From Winogradskyella schleiferi (lineage in GTDB: Bacteria > Bacteroidota > Bacteroidia > Flavobacteriales > Flavobacteriaceae), in the NCBI RefSeq assembly GCF_013394655.1, contig NZ_CP053351.1, positions 310,001 through 374,000 of the forward strand: a stretch of 64,000 nucleotides of DNA, given 5' to 3'. Of the stretch, positions 54,294-62,940 are shown piece after piece. The position numbers and the translations under genes were made by a program. Numbering within the stretch: the first letter of the stretch is position 1; each line of letters starts with the position of its first letter. The notes below the pieces were generated by a model that searched no databases, was not told the origin of the DNA, and saw only the letters and a program-made list of their open reading frames with translations.

Positions 54294-55268
54294 ATGCAAC
54301 ACATTGAACAGTACCAAAAATCCTTTCTAAACTATTTAGAAGGATTTACCATAAATAAAGAGCCTAAAAATCTATACCGTCCTATTAATTATATTCTGCA
54401 ATTAGGTGGCAAACGCTTACGACCAATTTTAACTTTAATGACAACAGAGGTTTTTGGTGGACATACTAAAAGTGCTATGGATGCGGCCTTGTCTATTGAG
54501 GTATTTCATAATTTTTCATTGGTACATGACGATATTATGGATGATGCACCATTGCGGAGAGGTGAACAAACGGTCCATGAAAAATGGAATCTCAACACAG
54601 GTATTCTTTCAGGCGATGCCATGTTGATAATGGCCTACCAACTGTTTGAGAATTATGAAGCTGAGACATTTCAGGCATTGGCAAAACTGTTTAGTAAAAC
54701 AGCTTTAGAGGTTTGTGAAGGTCAACAATATGATATTGATTTTGAAACTCGAGACGATGTTGCGATTTCTGAGTATTTAAAAATGATTGAATATAAAACA
54801 GCTGTTTTGGTTGGTGCTGCCATGAAAATGGGTGCGATTGTCGCGAAGGCTTCGGATGAAGACCAAAATTCTATTTATGAATTCGGACGGCTTTTAGGAA
54901 TTGCATTTCAATTGCAAGACGATTATCTGGATGCTTTTGGAGATCCGGAAACATTTGGAAAGCAAGTTGGAGGTGATATTTTGGAAAACAAAAAGACATA
55001 TTTAGTTTTGAAGACTTTAGAGTTAGGTTCTGAAGATGATCGGTTGAATTTACGGACCTTTATGTCGAACTCAGAACTTCCTGATGCTAATAAGGTAGAA
55101 AGAGTCAAGGCATTGTTTACCACTTCTGGTGCAGCAGAAGCCACCCAAAATGCGGTAAAGGATTATACCAAAAAAGCCTTTGAAATTTTAGAACACCTCA
55201 ATGTTGCTGCAGAAAAAAAGCAATCATTGAGATTATTTGGTGAACAGTTAATGAATAGAAACGTTTAA
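54294..55268 (+). CDS. Polyprenyl (long-chain isoprenyl) diphosphate synthase
   Basis: A 324-residue trans-prenyltransferase. The first Asp-rich motif is HDDIMDDAPLRRG and the second is QLQDDYLDAFGD. It condenses isopentenyl-PP with an allylic diphosphate to make the side chain of menaquinone or related lipids. A perfect -7 box (TATTTTTG, 54282-54289) ends only 4 bp before the ATG, so the mRNA is probably leaderless or nearly so. The TAATG overlap couples it to the following small gene. Confidence 0.93.
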   Translation: MQHIEQYQKSFLNYLEGFTINKEPKNLYRPINYILQLGGKRLRPILTLMTTEVFGGHTKSAMDAALSIEVFHNFSLVHDDIMDDAPLRRGEQTVHEKWNLNTGILSGDAMLIMAYQLFENYEAETFQALAKLFSKTALEVCEGQQYDIDFETRDDVAISEYLKMIEYKTAVLVGAAMKMGAIVAKASDEDQNSIYEFGRLLGIAFQLQDDYLDAFGDPETFGKQVGGDILENKKTYLVLKTLELGSEDDRLNLRTFMSNSELPDANKVERVKALFTTSGAAEATQNAVKDYTKKAFEILEHLNVAAEKKQSLRLFGEQLMNRNV

Positions 55269-55618
55269 TGCCGTTGATATCAAATTTTGAAACTTTAGTT
55301 GAGGAAGCCACTAGCTTAAACCTCTATAAAAAGCTAATTGTTCAACTCAATAAAGATTTGCTCTATGCTAATGTCGATTTAGAGTTTGACGAAGAAACCT
55401 TGCCGACGAGTTTAAAGCTGGTGCTTCAAGACACCATTTTTTATCTTATAAATTCTAAATTTTCAGACTACCTTAATTTGCTTTATATCGTTGATGTTTC
55501 AGAATTGAAAATTCGAGAATTAGATGGAAATGATACGGTGAAACTATCCGAAGACGTTACGTTTTTAATTCTGCAGCGTGAATGGCAGAAGGTTTGGTAT
55601 AAGGCAAAATATTCTTAA
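55268..55618 (+). CDS. Conserved small protein of unknown function
   Basis: A 116-residue acidic, mostly helical soluble protein (FETLVEEATSLNLYKKLIVQ at the start, FLILQREWQKVWYKAKYS at the end). No family was recognised. Coupled to the prenyl synthase gene by a one-base overlap, so it should be expressed with it. A supporting role in quinone synthesis is only a guess from position. Confidence 0.65.
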   Translation: MPLISNFETLVEEATSLNLYKKLIVQLNKDLLYANVDLEFDEETLPTSLKLVLQDTIFYLINSKFSDYLNLLYIVDVSELKIRELDGNDTVKLSEDVTFLILQREWQKVWYKAKYS

Positions 55619-55625
55619 CAGTAAT

Positions 55626-55671
55626 TTATATCAGATAAAATTATCTTATATAAAAAAAAGTATTATTTTTG
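55626..55671 (+). promoter_or_regulatory. Palindromic operator and promoter of the Rrf2 gene
   Basis: TTATATCAGATAA (55626-55638) and TTATCTTATATAA (55641-55653) are inverted with 12 of 13 matches and a 2-bp spacer. This is close to the 11-1-11 dyad known for NsrR. A perfect -7 box TATTTTTG is at 55664-55671, so the dyad covers the -33 region. This favours autorepression. Confidence 0.7.
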
Positions 55672-55694
55672 TAGTGTAAATTAGAACTAACAGT

Positions 55695-56129
55695 ATGTTT
55701 TCAAAAGCGTGTGAATATGGAATAAAAGCGGCAATCTTTATTGCTGTCAATTCAACGGAAAACAAACGTGTGACTCCAAAGGAAATTGCTGCAGAAATTG
55801 ATTCGCCACAAGCATTTACGGCAAAAATTCTACAAGCCTTAGTGAGACATGGTGTGGTAAAATCGGTTCGAGGTGCTTATGGTGGTTTTGAGATGGATAA
55901 AGATAAAATTGCAACAACCAAACTTTCTCAAATTGTATATGCTATTGATGGTGATAATATCTATAGTGGATGTGGGTTAGGGTTACATACCTGTGATGAA
56001 AATCATCCTTGTCCGGTACACGATAAGTTTAAGTTGATTAGAGAAGAACTAAAGGATATGTTAGAAAACACAACGTTAGAACAATTAGCATTAGACATTA
56101 AGTCTGGTGTTTCATTTTTAAAGGTCTAA
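55695..56129 (+). CDS. Rrf2-family Fe-S regulator, NsrR-like
   Basis: A 144-residue Rrf2 protein. It has an N-terminal winged helix (FSKACEYGIKAAIFIAVNS, VTPKEIAAEIDSP) and three Cys in SGCGLGLHTCDENHPCP (spacings 6 and 5) that would hold an iron-sulfur cluster. Adjacency to the Fe-S repair gene ric and a palindrome at both promoters suggest an NO- or redox-sensing repressor like NsrR, rather than IscR. The Cys spacing is slightly unlike the usual 5/5, so the sensed signal is inferred. Confidence 0.85.
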   Translation: MFSKACEYGIKAAIFIAVNSTENKRVTPKEIAAEIDSPQAFTAKILQALVRHGVVKSVRGAYGGFEMDKDKIATTKLSQIVYAIDGDNIYSGCGLGLHTCDENHPCPVHDKFKLIREELKDMLENTTLEQLALDIKSGVSFLKV

Positions 56130-56141
56130 AAAAATTTAAAT

Positions 56142-56174
56142 ATAAATAAGATAAAATAATCCGAATTAAAATTG
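56142..56174 (+). promoter_or_regulatory. Second Rrf2-type operator, at the ric promoter
   Basis: ATAAGATAA (56146-56154) matches the half-site at 55641-55653. The right half (TAATC...) is degenerate. A -7-like TAAAATTG lies at 56167-56174. It suggests that the Rrf2 protein also controls ric. Confidence 0.45.
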
Positions 56175-56180
56175 ATTAAC

Positions 56181-56912
56181 ATGGAAGTATTACAAAAAAA
56201 CACAGAAAAAGAAATAGGGCAATATGTTGCAGACGATTTTAGAACTGCAGCAATTTTTTCGAAATACAAAATTGATTTTTGCTGTAATGGTAATAGAACT
56301 GTTGCTGAAGCTTGTGAGAAAAAAGGGCTTGATAGTTCTAAAATAATGGATGAAATAAATCAAGTTTTAAATACCAAAACAGGAGAATCTATAGATTATA
56401 AATCTTGGCCACTAGATTTGTTGGCTGAGTATATTGAAAAGAAGCACCACAGATATGTGGAAGACAAAATCCCTGTATTACGTCAGTTTTTAGATAAATT
56501 GTGTCGTGTGCATGGCGAGCGTCATCCGGAGTTGTTTAAAATCAACGATTTGTTTACTGCGTCTGCTGGCGAATTGGCATCGCATATGAAAAAGGAAGAA
56601 CTTATTCTTTTTCCATTTATTAAAAAGATGGTCAATGCTCAACTAGTAAATGTTGAATTGCAATCACCTCAATTCGGAACCGTTGAAAATCCAATTGCCC
56701 TGATGATGCAAGAACATGATAATGAAGGGGAACGTTTTAGACAAATCGCCGAATTAACAGACAATTATAATCCACCAGCAGATGCTTGTAATACCTATAA
56801 AGTCACCTTTGCGATGTTAGAGGAATTTGAAAAAGATTTGCATTTGCATATTCATTTAGAAAACAATATTCTGTTTCCCGCAGCTGTAAAATTAGAACAA
56901 CAATTTGGTTAA
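56181..56912 (+). CDS. ric: Iron-sulfur cluster repair di-iron protein (Ric/ScdA/YtfE)
   Basis: A 243-residue protein. The N-terminal ScdA_N/DUF542 domain contains the DFCCNGNRT motif. A hemerythrin-like di-iron domain (about 85-240) has the ligands spread over KKHHRYVE, HGERHPEL, HMKKEELILFPF, EHDNEGERF and HLHIHLENNILFP. It restores Fe-S clusters damaged by nitric oxide or peroxide in the cytoplasm. ATG 56181 is chosen over TTG 56172 on normal family length. It sits next to the NsrR-like gene and upstream of an NnrS-like gene. Confidence 0.95.
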   Translation: MEVLQKNTEKEIGQYVADDFRTAAIFSKYKIDFCCNGNRTVAEACEKKGLDSSKIMDEINQVLNTKTGESIDYKSWPLDLLAEYIEKKHHRYVEDKIPVLRQFLDKLCRVHGERHPELFKINDLFTASAGELASHMKKEELILFPFIKKMVNAQLVNVELQSPQFGTVENPIALMMQEHDNEGERFRQIAELTDNYNPPADACNTYKVTFAMLEEFEKDLHLHIHLENNILFPAAVKLEQQFG

Positions 56913-56941
56913 TAGCAAACCCTAATTAATTTCTATTTTTG

Positions 56942-56986
56942 AAAAAAATCCTGAAGTGTTTCCCTAAGCATTTTCGGGATTTTTTC
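56942..56986 (+). terminator. Terminator of ric
   Basis: AAAAAATCCTGAA pairs with TTTCGGGATTTTTT around a long loop and ends in a T tract, 30 bp after the ric stop. Confidence 0.75.
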
Positions 56987-57241
56987 TGTATAATGATTGT
57001 GTTGAAAAAAGTTTGACACGAATTTGCACTAATTTTTAAAAGACTCACTATTTTTCTGCGGTTAATTGAATAATTAGCTAGTTAAAAGACCTCATAGGTT
57101 TTTAAAACTTCTTTGAGGTCTGGTAAACGCATTCTAATTTTTATAATAATTTTGCTTACCATTTACGAAGAGATTTGTGTTAATTATTGAAATTAGTTTC
57201 AAAATAATCTAACGTCATATCCCATAATCATAAACCAAACA
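56987..57241. other. Intergenic region with a dispersed repeat and a dyad
   Basis: It holds the AGACCT repeat (57084-57121) and a dyad TTGAAA-TTAG-TTTCAA at 57188-57202. The dyad is longer than a canonical FNR box (TTGAT-N4-ATCAA) and I do not assign it. No gene seen. Confidence 0.5.
57084..57121. repeat. Palindromic dispersed repeat, AGACCTC family
   Basis: AGACCTCATAGGTTTTTAAA followed by ACTTCTTTGAGGTCT is a degenerate hairpin related to the repeat at 39593-39629. Typical flavobacterial interspersed element. Confidence 0.55.
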
Positions 57242-58435
57242 ATGCTAAAAAAATTGGTCATCACATGTTTAATAAATTTCTTGATTGCTGCAGCAATGGG
57301 TTTGGCGCTGCGCTTTTCATTTTTGGAATCCATTGGAGTTAATTATAGGTTTTTAACGCATGCACACTCACATGTGGCCATGTTGGGTTGGGTTTATTTG
57401 ATGTTATACACGCTTTTTGTTCATTATTTTGTTCCAGAGAAACCCAAGGTTTTTAATCGGTTGTTTTGGCTAACGGAAATTGCTGTGGTTGGCATGATGC
57501 TGAGTTTCCCTTTTCAAGGTTATGCAGCCGTTTCCATTTCATTTTCAACACTACATATTTTTTGTAGTTATTATTTTGTGTATTTGATTTGGAAACACCA
57601 TAAGGCCACTTCAACTGTAAGTCAAAAATTATTAAAGACTTCTTTAATTTTTATGGTAATCTCTACCATTGGTGTTTGGTGTTTAGGACCAGCAGTTTCT
57701 ATGCTTGGTCAAGCCTCTGCATTTTATCAAATAGCTATACAATTCTTTTTACATTTTCAGTTTAATGGTTGGTTTTTAATAGCCGTTTTGGCCGTGTTTT
57801 TTCATATTTTACGAGTTGAAGATTCTAGAGTATTCAGAATTTTTTTTTGGCTATTGATCGTTTCAACTATTTTGACTTTTGCTTTGCCCATTCAATGGTT
57901 TGCGCCTCATAACAGTTTGTTGTGGATTAATGGATTAGGTGTTATAATTCAAATTTTAGCACTTGCCAAATTCTTTCAAGTTATAAAGCCTCAACGAAAA
58001 GCTCTAGCAAACCCTAAAAACAAACTCGTTTTATACATGTATGGTTTTCCATTGGTTTGTTTTATCTTAAAAGTGGCATTTCAATCGCTTTCAATTTTAC
58101 CTGAGTTTTCACAAGTGGTTTACGAGCATCGCAATTTTGTCATTGGCTTTATTCATTTATTAATGCTTGGTGTTATTTCAGGATTTTTATTTGCTTTTAT
58201 CTTACAAGCTAATTTAGTGACGTTTTCAAAATCTCTAAATTTCGGTATTTATAGTTTTCTTTTTGGCTTTGTAGCAACGGAATTACTTTTGTTAATTCAA
58301 GGGGTTATGTTTTACTTTGGAAGCGGAATCCTTCCATATTATTATCTGTTCTTATTTCTATTCAGTATCTTTTTACCCTTAGGAATTGGCTTTATTTTAT
58401 TCAATAGTATTAAACACAAAAATTATGCAACCTAA
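57242..58435 (+). CDS. Polytopic heme-type membrane protein (NnrS/oxidase subunit I-like)
   Basis: A 397-residue protein with about twelve helices. Helix-bound histidines occur in patterns known from NnrS and from heme-copper oxidase/NO-reductase subunit I: HAHSHVAMLGW early, FLHFQFNGWF in the middle, FIHLLMLGVISG late. The full set of copper-B ligands is not apparent, so I do not call it a reductase. Context (ric, Rrf2, hemerythrin gene, nos cluster) points to a role in NO resistance. It overlaps the next gene by 11 bp. Confidence 0.7.
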   Translation: MLKKLVITCLINFLIAAAMGLALRFSFLESIGVNYRFLTHAHSHVAMLGWVYLMLYTLFVHYFVPEKPKVFNRLFWLTEIAVVGMMLSFPFQGYAAVSISFSTLHIFCSYYFVYLIWKHHKATSTVSQKLLKTSLIFMVISTIGVWCLGPAVSMLGQASAFYQIAIQFFLHFQFNGWFLIAVLAVFFHILRVEDSRVFRIFFWLLIVSTILTFALPIQWFAPHNSLLWINGLGVIIQILALAKFFQVIKPQRKALANPKNKLVLYMYGFPLVCFILKVAFQSLSILPEFSQVVYEHRNFVIGFIHLLMLGVISGFLFAFILQANLVTFSKSLNFGIYSFLFGFVATELLLLIQGVMFYFGSGILPYYYLFLFLFSIFLPLGIGFILFNSIKHKNYAT

Positions 58436-58886
58436 ACCTCAAAAACGACATAAAGCGCTTCAACCTTTAAGCCGAGAACATCATCATGGTTTATTGTTAT
58501 GCTGGAAAATCAAAATAGGATTCAGTAAAAATATTGAACCCAAACGCATCAGAGCCTATGCCAATTGGTTTTTTGAAAATCATTTAATTCCGCATTTTGA
58601 AATGGAAGAAACTCACATTTTTCCAATTTTAAACGCTGATAACGATTTGATAAAACGTGCCTTGGTAGAACACAGACGCTTAAAACGTTTGTTTGAAGAG
58701 CAAGACGACGATGTAAAGATGTTAAATGAGATTAAAGAAGAATTGGACTAGCATATAAGATTTGAAGAACGTGTGCTGTTTCCTGAAATACAAAAAGTAG
58801 CGACAGAAGCCCAATTACTTCAGATTGAAAAAATCCATCAGCCAGAAGATTTTGAAGACAATGTGGCTGATGAATTTTGGAAGTAA
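58425..58886 (+). pseudogene. Hemerythrin-like gene interrupted by an in-frame amber codon
   Basis: The frame from ATG 58425 (MQPKPQKRHKALQPLSREHH) runs 108 codons to TAG at 58749-58751. It then continues without further stops for 44 codons to TAA 58884. The downstream part begins HIRFEERVLFPEIQ, exactly the conserved C-terminal di-iron ligand segment of hemerythrin domains, so the two parts were one protein of 153 residues. The truncated product lacks the last ligands. This is a nonsense mutation, a sequencing error, or suppression. It starts within the NnrS-like stop region. Confidence 0.85.
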
Positions 58887-58893
58887 TAGTTTG

Positions 58894-60894
58894 CTAATGA
58901 ATTATATACGATAGGTTGATATAAAAGTTTCGCCCTTGTCTAGGAATATTGTTCCAATCGGCATAAGTAGAGTAGTTGCTGTCTAAAATATTTTCAATGC
59001 CATACTTGAGAATTGTTTTTCCTTTTTTGCCATAAAAAGCATTCCCGAGATTAAGATTTAAGATGGCATAAGCTGCGGTTTCATTTTCACCATACAAGCT
59101 ACTAAATTTACTTTGGTTGCCGTTACCATCCAATTGCAATGCTGCATTGAATTTTGGTGTGGTATAATTAAATTCGGCAAAGTATGAGAAGGGTTTTATG
59201 AGCGGCAAATTTTCGCCATTATTGCCTTTTCCGTAGTTATAGCCAACGGTTCCGTTTATGGTAAAACGTTCAGAAATTTTATAGCTACTATTTACATACA
59301 CATCAAAAATAGAAGCGTTATCCAAAGCATTGTATACGCGTACGCCATTGGCACCAATGGTCATTGAGCTTACGTTGGTTGCTAATTCACCAATGATATA
59401 ATCCATAATATAGAAGTAAGACGATTGTACGCCAATTTCAAAATCATTGAATTTTTGCTTAAAACTAAAGTTGGCTTCTAATGATTTTTCATCCTTTAAA
59501 TTTGGATTGCCTATATAATCATAATTGTCAAAACTATTAAATATAAAAAAACCATATCCTTCGCTAACCGAAGGTGCGCGTTCTCCATAACCTAAGCCAA
59601 ATGATAAGTTGTAGTTTTCTTTTTTAAGTTGGTAAGCAGAGGCTAAGCTAACAAGAAACCTGTTGATTTCATCTTCTACAGTTGGATGAAAAATTTCTAA
59701 ACTTTCCACACCAACTTCTTTTGTAATTCTATTTTTGTGATAGCCTAAACGTATAGATGTTCCAATTTTAGCCGTATCATTTATGTAATAATCATCTTTA
59801 GCGAAAATGCCTGTATAAAGTGTTCTAATATCTGGCCATGTGTACATAAACATATCTGGTTCGTTTGGATTGTTGGAAAACATGGTCATTTCTGCAAGCG
59901 ACTTATTGTAAAATCCGCTGAGGTTAAAATTTAAATGATGTTTGTTTTTTATAATATCAGCTTTACTATAAAAACCATAAGTATCACTCCAACCTGGCAT
60001 GTCCATTCTTATCGGAACTACAGGTCGCTTAGTATCGTCCATAATATGGGTTATGGTATTAAAATAGAACTTGGTTTCTAAAGATTTTAATAATTTATCT
60101 TCAGGTGTGTAGTAATGGGTTAATGAGGTGATTAATGCTTCTGCCAAGGATACATCCATTGGTAAGGCAGGATAACCAACATCAGTAGCTCTATCATAAA
60201 TAATATTGGCATCTATATGTTGGGTTTCAGAGAATTTATAACCCGTTTGTAATGATATATTATATTTTTCGAATTGTGAATATAGAACCTCTTCGTTATT
60301 GCCAGCATCGTAATTATCAGATTTTCTGTAAATGCCATCAGCACTTATAAAAAATCTGTTTCCGGCATATTCTAAATCCAATCCTGTGGCTTTGTAATTT
60401 CCGTTGGTTTCGTAACCTAGATCAATTCCAGATTTAAAACCAGAGCCATTAAATTTTGAAGTCGGTAACTGTAAATCGATGCCTCCACCAACGCAATGCC
60501 CATTTTCGGTGCCTTCCTGACCAGAGCCAATAGTCACTTTATCCAAATTGGAAACATCTACATAAGATGTAATTGGGTCCATTTTATCTGTACAGGCTCC
60601 AAAAATTTGCATGCCATCTATTGTAACTACCAATCGCTCGCTAACCATATTGTTTATGGTAGGTTCCCAAGCATAGTTACCACGTTTAATCATGGTGACA
60701 TTATTGGCTTTTTCTAAGTAATTATCTATACTAGATAGTGTTTTTTCCTGTCTGTGATTACTTAATTTATGTCTAGACACAATAATGACTTCTTCAAGTT
60801 TAGTGGTGTCTTTTGAGGCTTCTTTTTCCTTTTCTTGCGCAATTCCAATGTTGGACATTATAAGACATAGAAAAATCATTATTAATATTTTCAT
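58894..60894 (-). CDS. TonB-dependent outer-membrane receptor, copper-type (NosA/OprC-like)
   Basis: A 666-residue receptor with a signal peptide (cleavage after IGIAQ), a plug domain (about 40-160), and a 22-strand barrel ending SYIIH. The plug contains VTIDGMQIFGACTDKMDPIT, whose GAC..KMDP block resembles the Cys/Met copper site of OprC and NosA. This fits copper uptake for nitrous oxide reductase. It lacks the SusC-type N-terminal domain, so it is not a glycan receptor. It is read in the same direction as the nos genes. Confidence 0.85.
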   Translation of the reverse strand: MKILIMIFLCLIMSNIGIAQEKEKEASKDTTKLEEVIIVSRHKLSNHRQEKTLSSIDNYLEKANNVTMIKRGNYAWEPTINNMVSERLVVTIDGMQIFGACTDKMDPITSYVDVSNLDKVTIGSGQEGTENGHCVGGGIDLQLPTSKFNGSGFKSGIDLGYETNGNYKATGLDLEYAGNRFFISADGIYRKSDNYDAGNNEEVLYSQFEKYNISLQTGYKFSETQHIDANIIYDRATDVGYPALPMDVSLAEALITSLTHYYTPEDKLLKSLETKFYFNTITHIMDDTKRPVVPIRMDMPGWSDTYGFYSKADIIKNKHHLNFNLSGFYNKSLAEMTMFSNNPNEPDMFMYTWPDIRTLYTGIFAKDDYYINDTAKIGTSIRLGYHKNRITKEVGVESLEIFHPTVEDEINRFLVSLASAYQLKKENYNLSFGLGYGERAPSVSEGYGFFIFNSFDNYDYIGNPNLKDEKSLEANFSFKQKFNDFEIGVQSSYFYIMDYIIGELATNVSSMTIGANGVRVYNALDNASIFDVYVNSSYKISERFTINGTVGYNYGKGNNGENLPLIKPFSYFAEFNYTTPKFNAALQLDGNGNQSKFSSLYGENETAAYAILNLNLGNAFYGKKGKTILKYGIENILDSNYSTYADWNNIPRQGRNFYINLSYIIH

Positions 60895-60982
60895 AGCTGA
60901 ACATTTTAGTGTTTAAAATGATAAGGGAAAACTGACTGTCTATTTGAGAGCAGCCTAAAAATGCTTTTATGATTAAGTTTCT

Positions 60983-61003
60983 AAAGCATTCCGACTGCGC
61001 TCA
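60983..61003. repeat. Dispersed repeat, GAGCGCAGTCG family
   Basis: The complement reads TATTGAGCGCAGTCGGAATG, related to 40758-40778 and 42553-42572. It lies between the receptor and lipoprotein genes. Confidence 0.5.
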
Positions 61004-61021
61004 ATATGACAGTAAGGAAAA

Positions 61022-61867
61022 TTAAAATTCCAGTTCTAAGTACAAGCTACTAGACTCGTTATCTTCTGTTACGTTTTCACCCTTTAAAACCGCTCCAGAG
61101 GCATCCAAAAGCTTCAGGTTTAACCTCCAATAACCTGTCATGGTCAAGGATAAATTGCCATAGTAGAAATTATCTGCATTATTAAACGTCAAATCTGTAT
61201 TGTTTGGTGAGCTATGATTGCCCATACCTGGCATACGCGGATCTAGTGCAATGGTGTTATCTTCTACCACAGGAAACGTCATCATGTTTTCCATTTTAAA
61301 CAAACCAACTTTCATTGTGTTTACAGCAATACCTGGATGTTTTGGTTCTATTAACGCTAAAATGTATCTGTTATCGTCACTACCCATAAAACTTGCTGAG
61401 TTTTGGTTGTCGTACTGCATTACGCTTATGGTTTCAGTAACTGAATAGTCAGTGCCATCTATATTATAATCTAGCGTCAGCGACCAACCAGAACCATCGT
61501 CGTTAGTCATTTGATAGATGATAAAACCTTCGTAAACCGTGTCTTTTCCCGAAGCCTTTGTTATAGAAGATTTAGGACAGGAATGTTCCATAGATGGCAT
61601 TTGCATCATAGGCATCCAAGACAATGTTGCATCTTCAATATAAGTATCTGTTGTGTTGTCTTTTATGCGAAGGCTAATCATATTGTAGCCGGTTTCGAAC
61701 ATGCCTTTTTCGTTGTAAAGTTCTATGGTTTCGTTACCATTAGTAATGGTTTGAATAAGTTCTAATCCTTCAACTTCGTTAATGGTTGTTGGGTCATCAT
61801 CGGTATCTGTTGAGCATGAAAAGAATAACGCAATACATGCGATTGGTATTAAATATTTAAGTTTCAT
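61022..61867 (-). CDS. Met/His-rich lipoprotein with two FixH/YtkA-like domains
   Basis: A 281-residue lipoprotein (lipobox ALFFSC) with two similar beta domains. The first has SWMPMMQMPSMEHSCP, the second DPRMPGMGNHSSP. Both are Met/His clusters suited to copper(I). Such YtkA-like modules accompany copper enzymes. Together with the copper-type TonB receptor it probably hands copper across the periplasm to the nos system. It lies 128 bp upstream of the receptor gene on the same strand. Confidence 0.7.
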   Translation of the reverse strand: MKLKYLIPIACIALFFSCSTDTDDDPTTINEVEGLELIQTITNGNETIELYNEKGMFETGYNMISLRIKDNTTDTYIEDATLSWMPMMQMPSMEHSCPKSSITKASGKDTVYEGFIIYQMTNDDGSGWSLTLDYNIDGTDYSVTETISVMQYDNQNSASFMGSDDNRYILALIEPKHPGIAVNTMKVGLFKMENMMTFPVVEDNTIALDPRMPGMGNHSSPNNTDLTFNNADNFYYGNLSLTMTGYWRLNLKLLDASGAVLKGENVTEDNESSSLYLELEF

Positions 61868-62053
61868 TTGATTTTTTTATTTAAGATTATTGACAAATGG
61901 AATGTCCATTGTGATACGTTTACAAAATTTAAAATTTGTATAAGGGACATTTCATTATGTAATGTTTAAGTCATTTTTTAATGTAGGTATCCTGTTTGAA
62001 GCCGAATTGGTTTCAAAAATGGAAGACTGCTCTCGGTAGAGCACAATAAAAAA

Positions 62054-62452
62054 CTAACTTAAATCTGGAGGTGGAGTAGGTATGGAATAAAAGCCTGAAT
62101 TCGGTGCTTTTATTCTGTAATGTAAAGGATGTTGCAAAGTTCTAACGTGATAGAAATCTTCAACCTTATGATTTGCAATAGCATTAACCACAAAAACGTC
62201 CAAACGCGTTCTATCGGTAGTTGGCATTGGTGTATCTGAGTTTGAAGCGGTGTTATTCTTTACCAATTGTTTGGTTAAGTGACACTTTCCGTTACACCCT
62301 TTTTGCTCTTCTTTTTGAATACAAAGTGTTTTGGCGATAAAATCTTGGTTAATTAAAAAATCGGTTACAATAACGACATTGTTAATATTGTTCGCCAATA
62401 AAACGAACGTTAAGAACAAGGCTGTTAATTTGTATGTAACCTTTAATATCAT
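62054..62452 (-). CDS. Small membrane-anchored Cys-containing protein
   Basis: A 132-residue protein with one N-terminal helix (residues 8-30) and a periplasmic CIQKEEQKGCNGKCHLTKQL motif whose three Cys and one His could bind metal. The tail is Pro-rich (IPTPPPDLS). The KGCNGKCHL signature is seen in small proteins next to copper-handling genes in Bacteroidetes. Function unknown. It is probably part of the receptor-lipoprotein-nos copper group. Confidence 0.6.
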   Translation of the reverse strand: MILKVTYKLTALFLTFVLLANNINNVVIVTDFLINQDFIAKTLCIQKEEQKGCNGKCHLTKQLVKNNTASNSDTPMPTTDRTRLDVFVVNAIANHKVEDFYHVRTLQHPLHYRIKAPNSGFYSIPTPPPDLS

Positions 62453-62506
62453 GCCGCTAAATTCGGACTATTATATCTTAAATAGAATGACTTTTGTCAC
62501 GTTTAT

Positions 62507-62938
62507 TTAAATTTTAAAATAATTAAAATAAGTCTCTATTAGGTTTTGCAAAGTTGTGACTTTTTTCTCTAATACTGAAGTACTTTTTATATCTTTTATT
62601 TCGGAAATCTCTTCCAAAATAGGGACGAGTACTATATGTAGTTGGTCGTGTGCATCTCCTGTCATATCACAACTTTTAATAATATAGCTGGTTTGTTTAG
62701 AGAGTGCTTTACCTAATGTTTTCCCATCATTAAGAACATTGTTTTTTAAAATGGAATCTATACGTTGCATGCCCATATGTGTTTCTTCATTGGCAACCCA
62801 TTTTTCATTGTTGTTTAAGGTTAATCCTTGAAGTTTAATTTCTGATGTCATCGTCGTTTTTGTTTTGTCATTCTTACAGGAATAACAACTTAATAACACC
62901 GAAACAATGATGATCGTTTTTAACACTAATCGATTCAT
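62507..62938 (-). CDS. Lipoprotein of the nos region, unknown function
   Basis: A 143-residue helical lipoprotein (lipobox SCYSC). The sequence shows ETHMGMQRIDSIL and CDMTGDAHDQLHIVLVP, with Met, His and Cys positions compatible with metal binding, similar in size to four-helix cytochrome-like folds. No CxxCH heme motif is present. The start is 2 bp after the nosY stop, so it belongs to the nos transcript. Confidence 0.6.
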   Translation of the reverse strand: MNRLVLKTIIIVSVLLSCYSCKNDKTKTTMTSEIKLQGLTLNNNEKWVANEETHMGMQRIDSILKNNVLNDGKTLGKALSKQTSYIIKSCDMTGDAHDQLHIVLVPILEEISEIKDIKSTSVLEKKVTTLQNLIETYFNYFKI

Positions 62939-62940
62939 AA

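Noticed and set aside
57188..57202. FNR/DNR box before the NnrS-like gene
   Set aside because: TTGAAA-TTAG-TTTCAA does not match the TTGAT-N4-ATCAA spacing and bases. Left as an unassigned dyad.
58749..58751. TAG as pyrrolysine or programmed read-through
   Set aside because: Other genes in the window use normal stops, and no pyrrolysine machinery or read-through signal is visible. A mutation or error is simpler.
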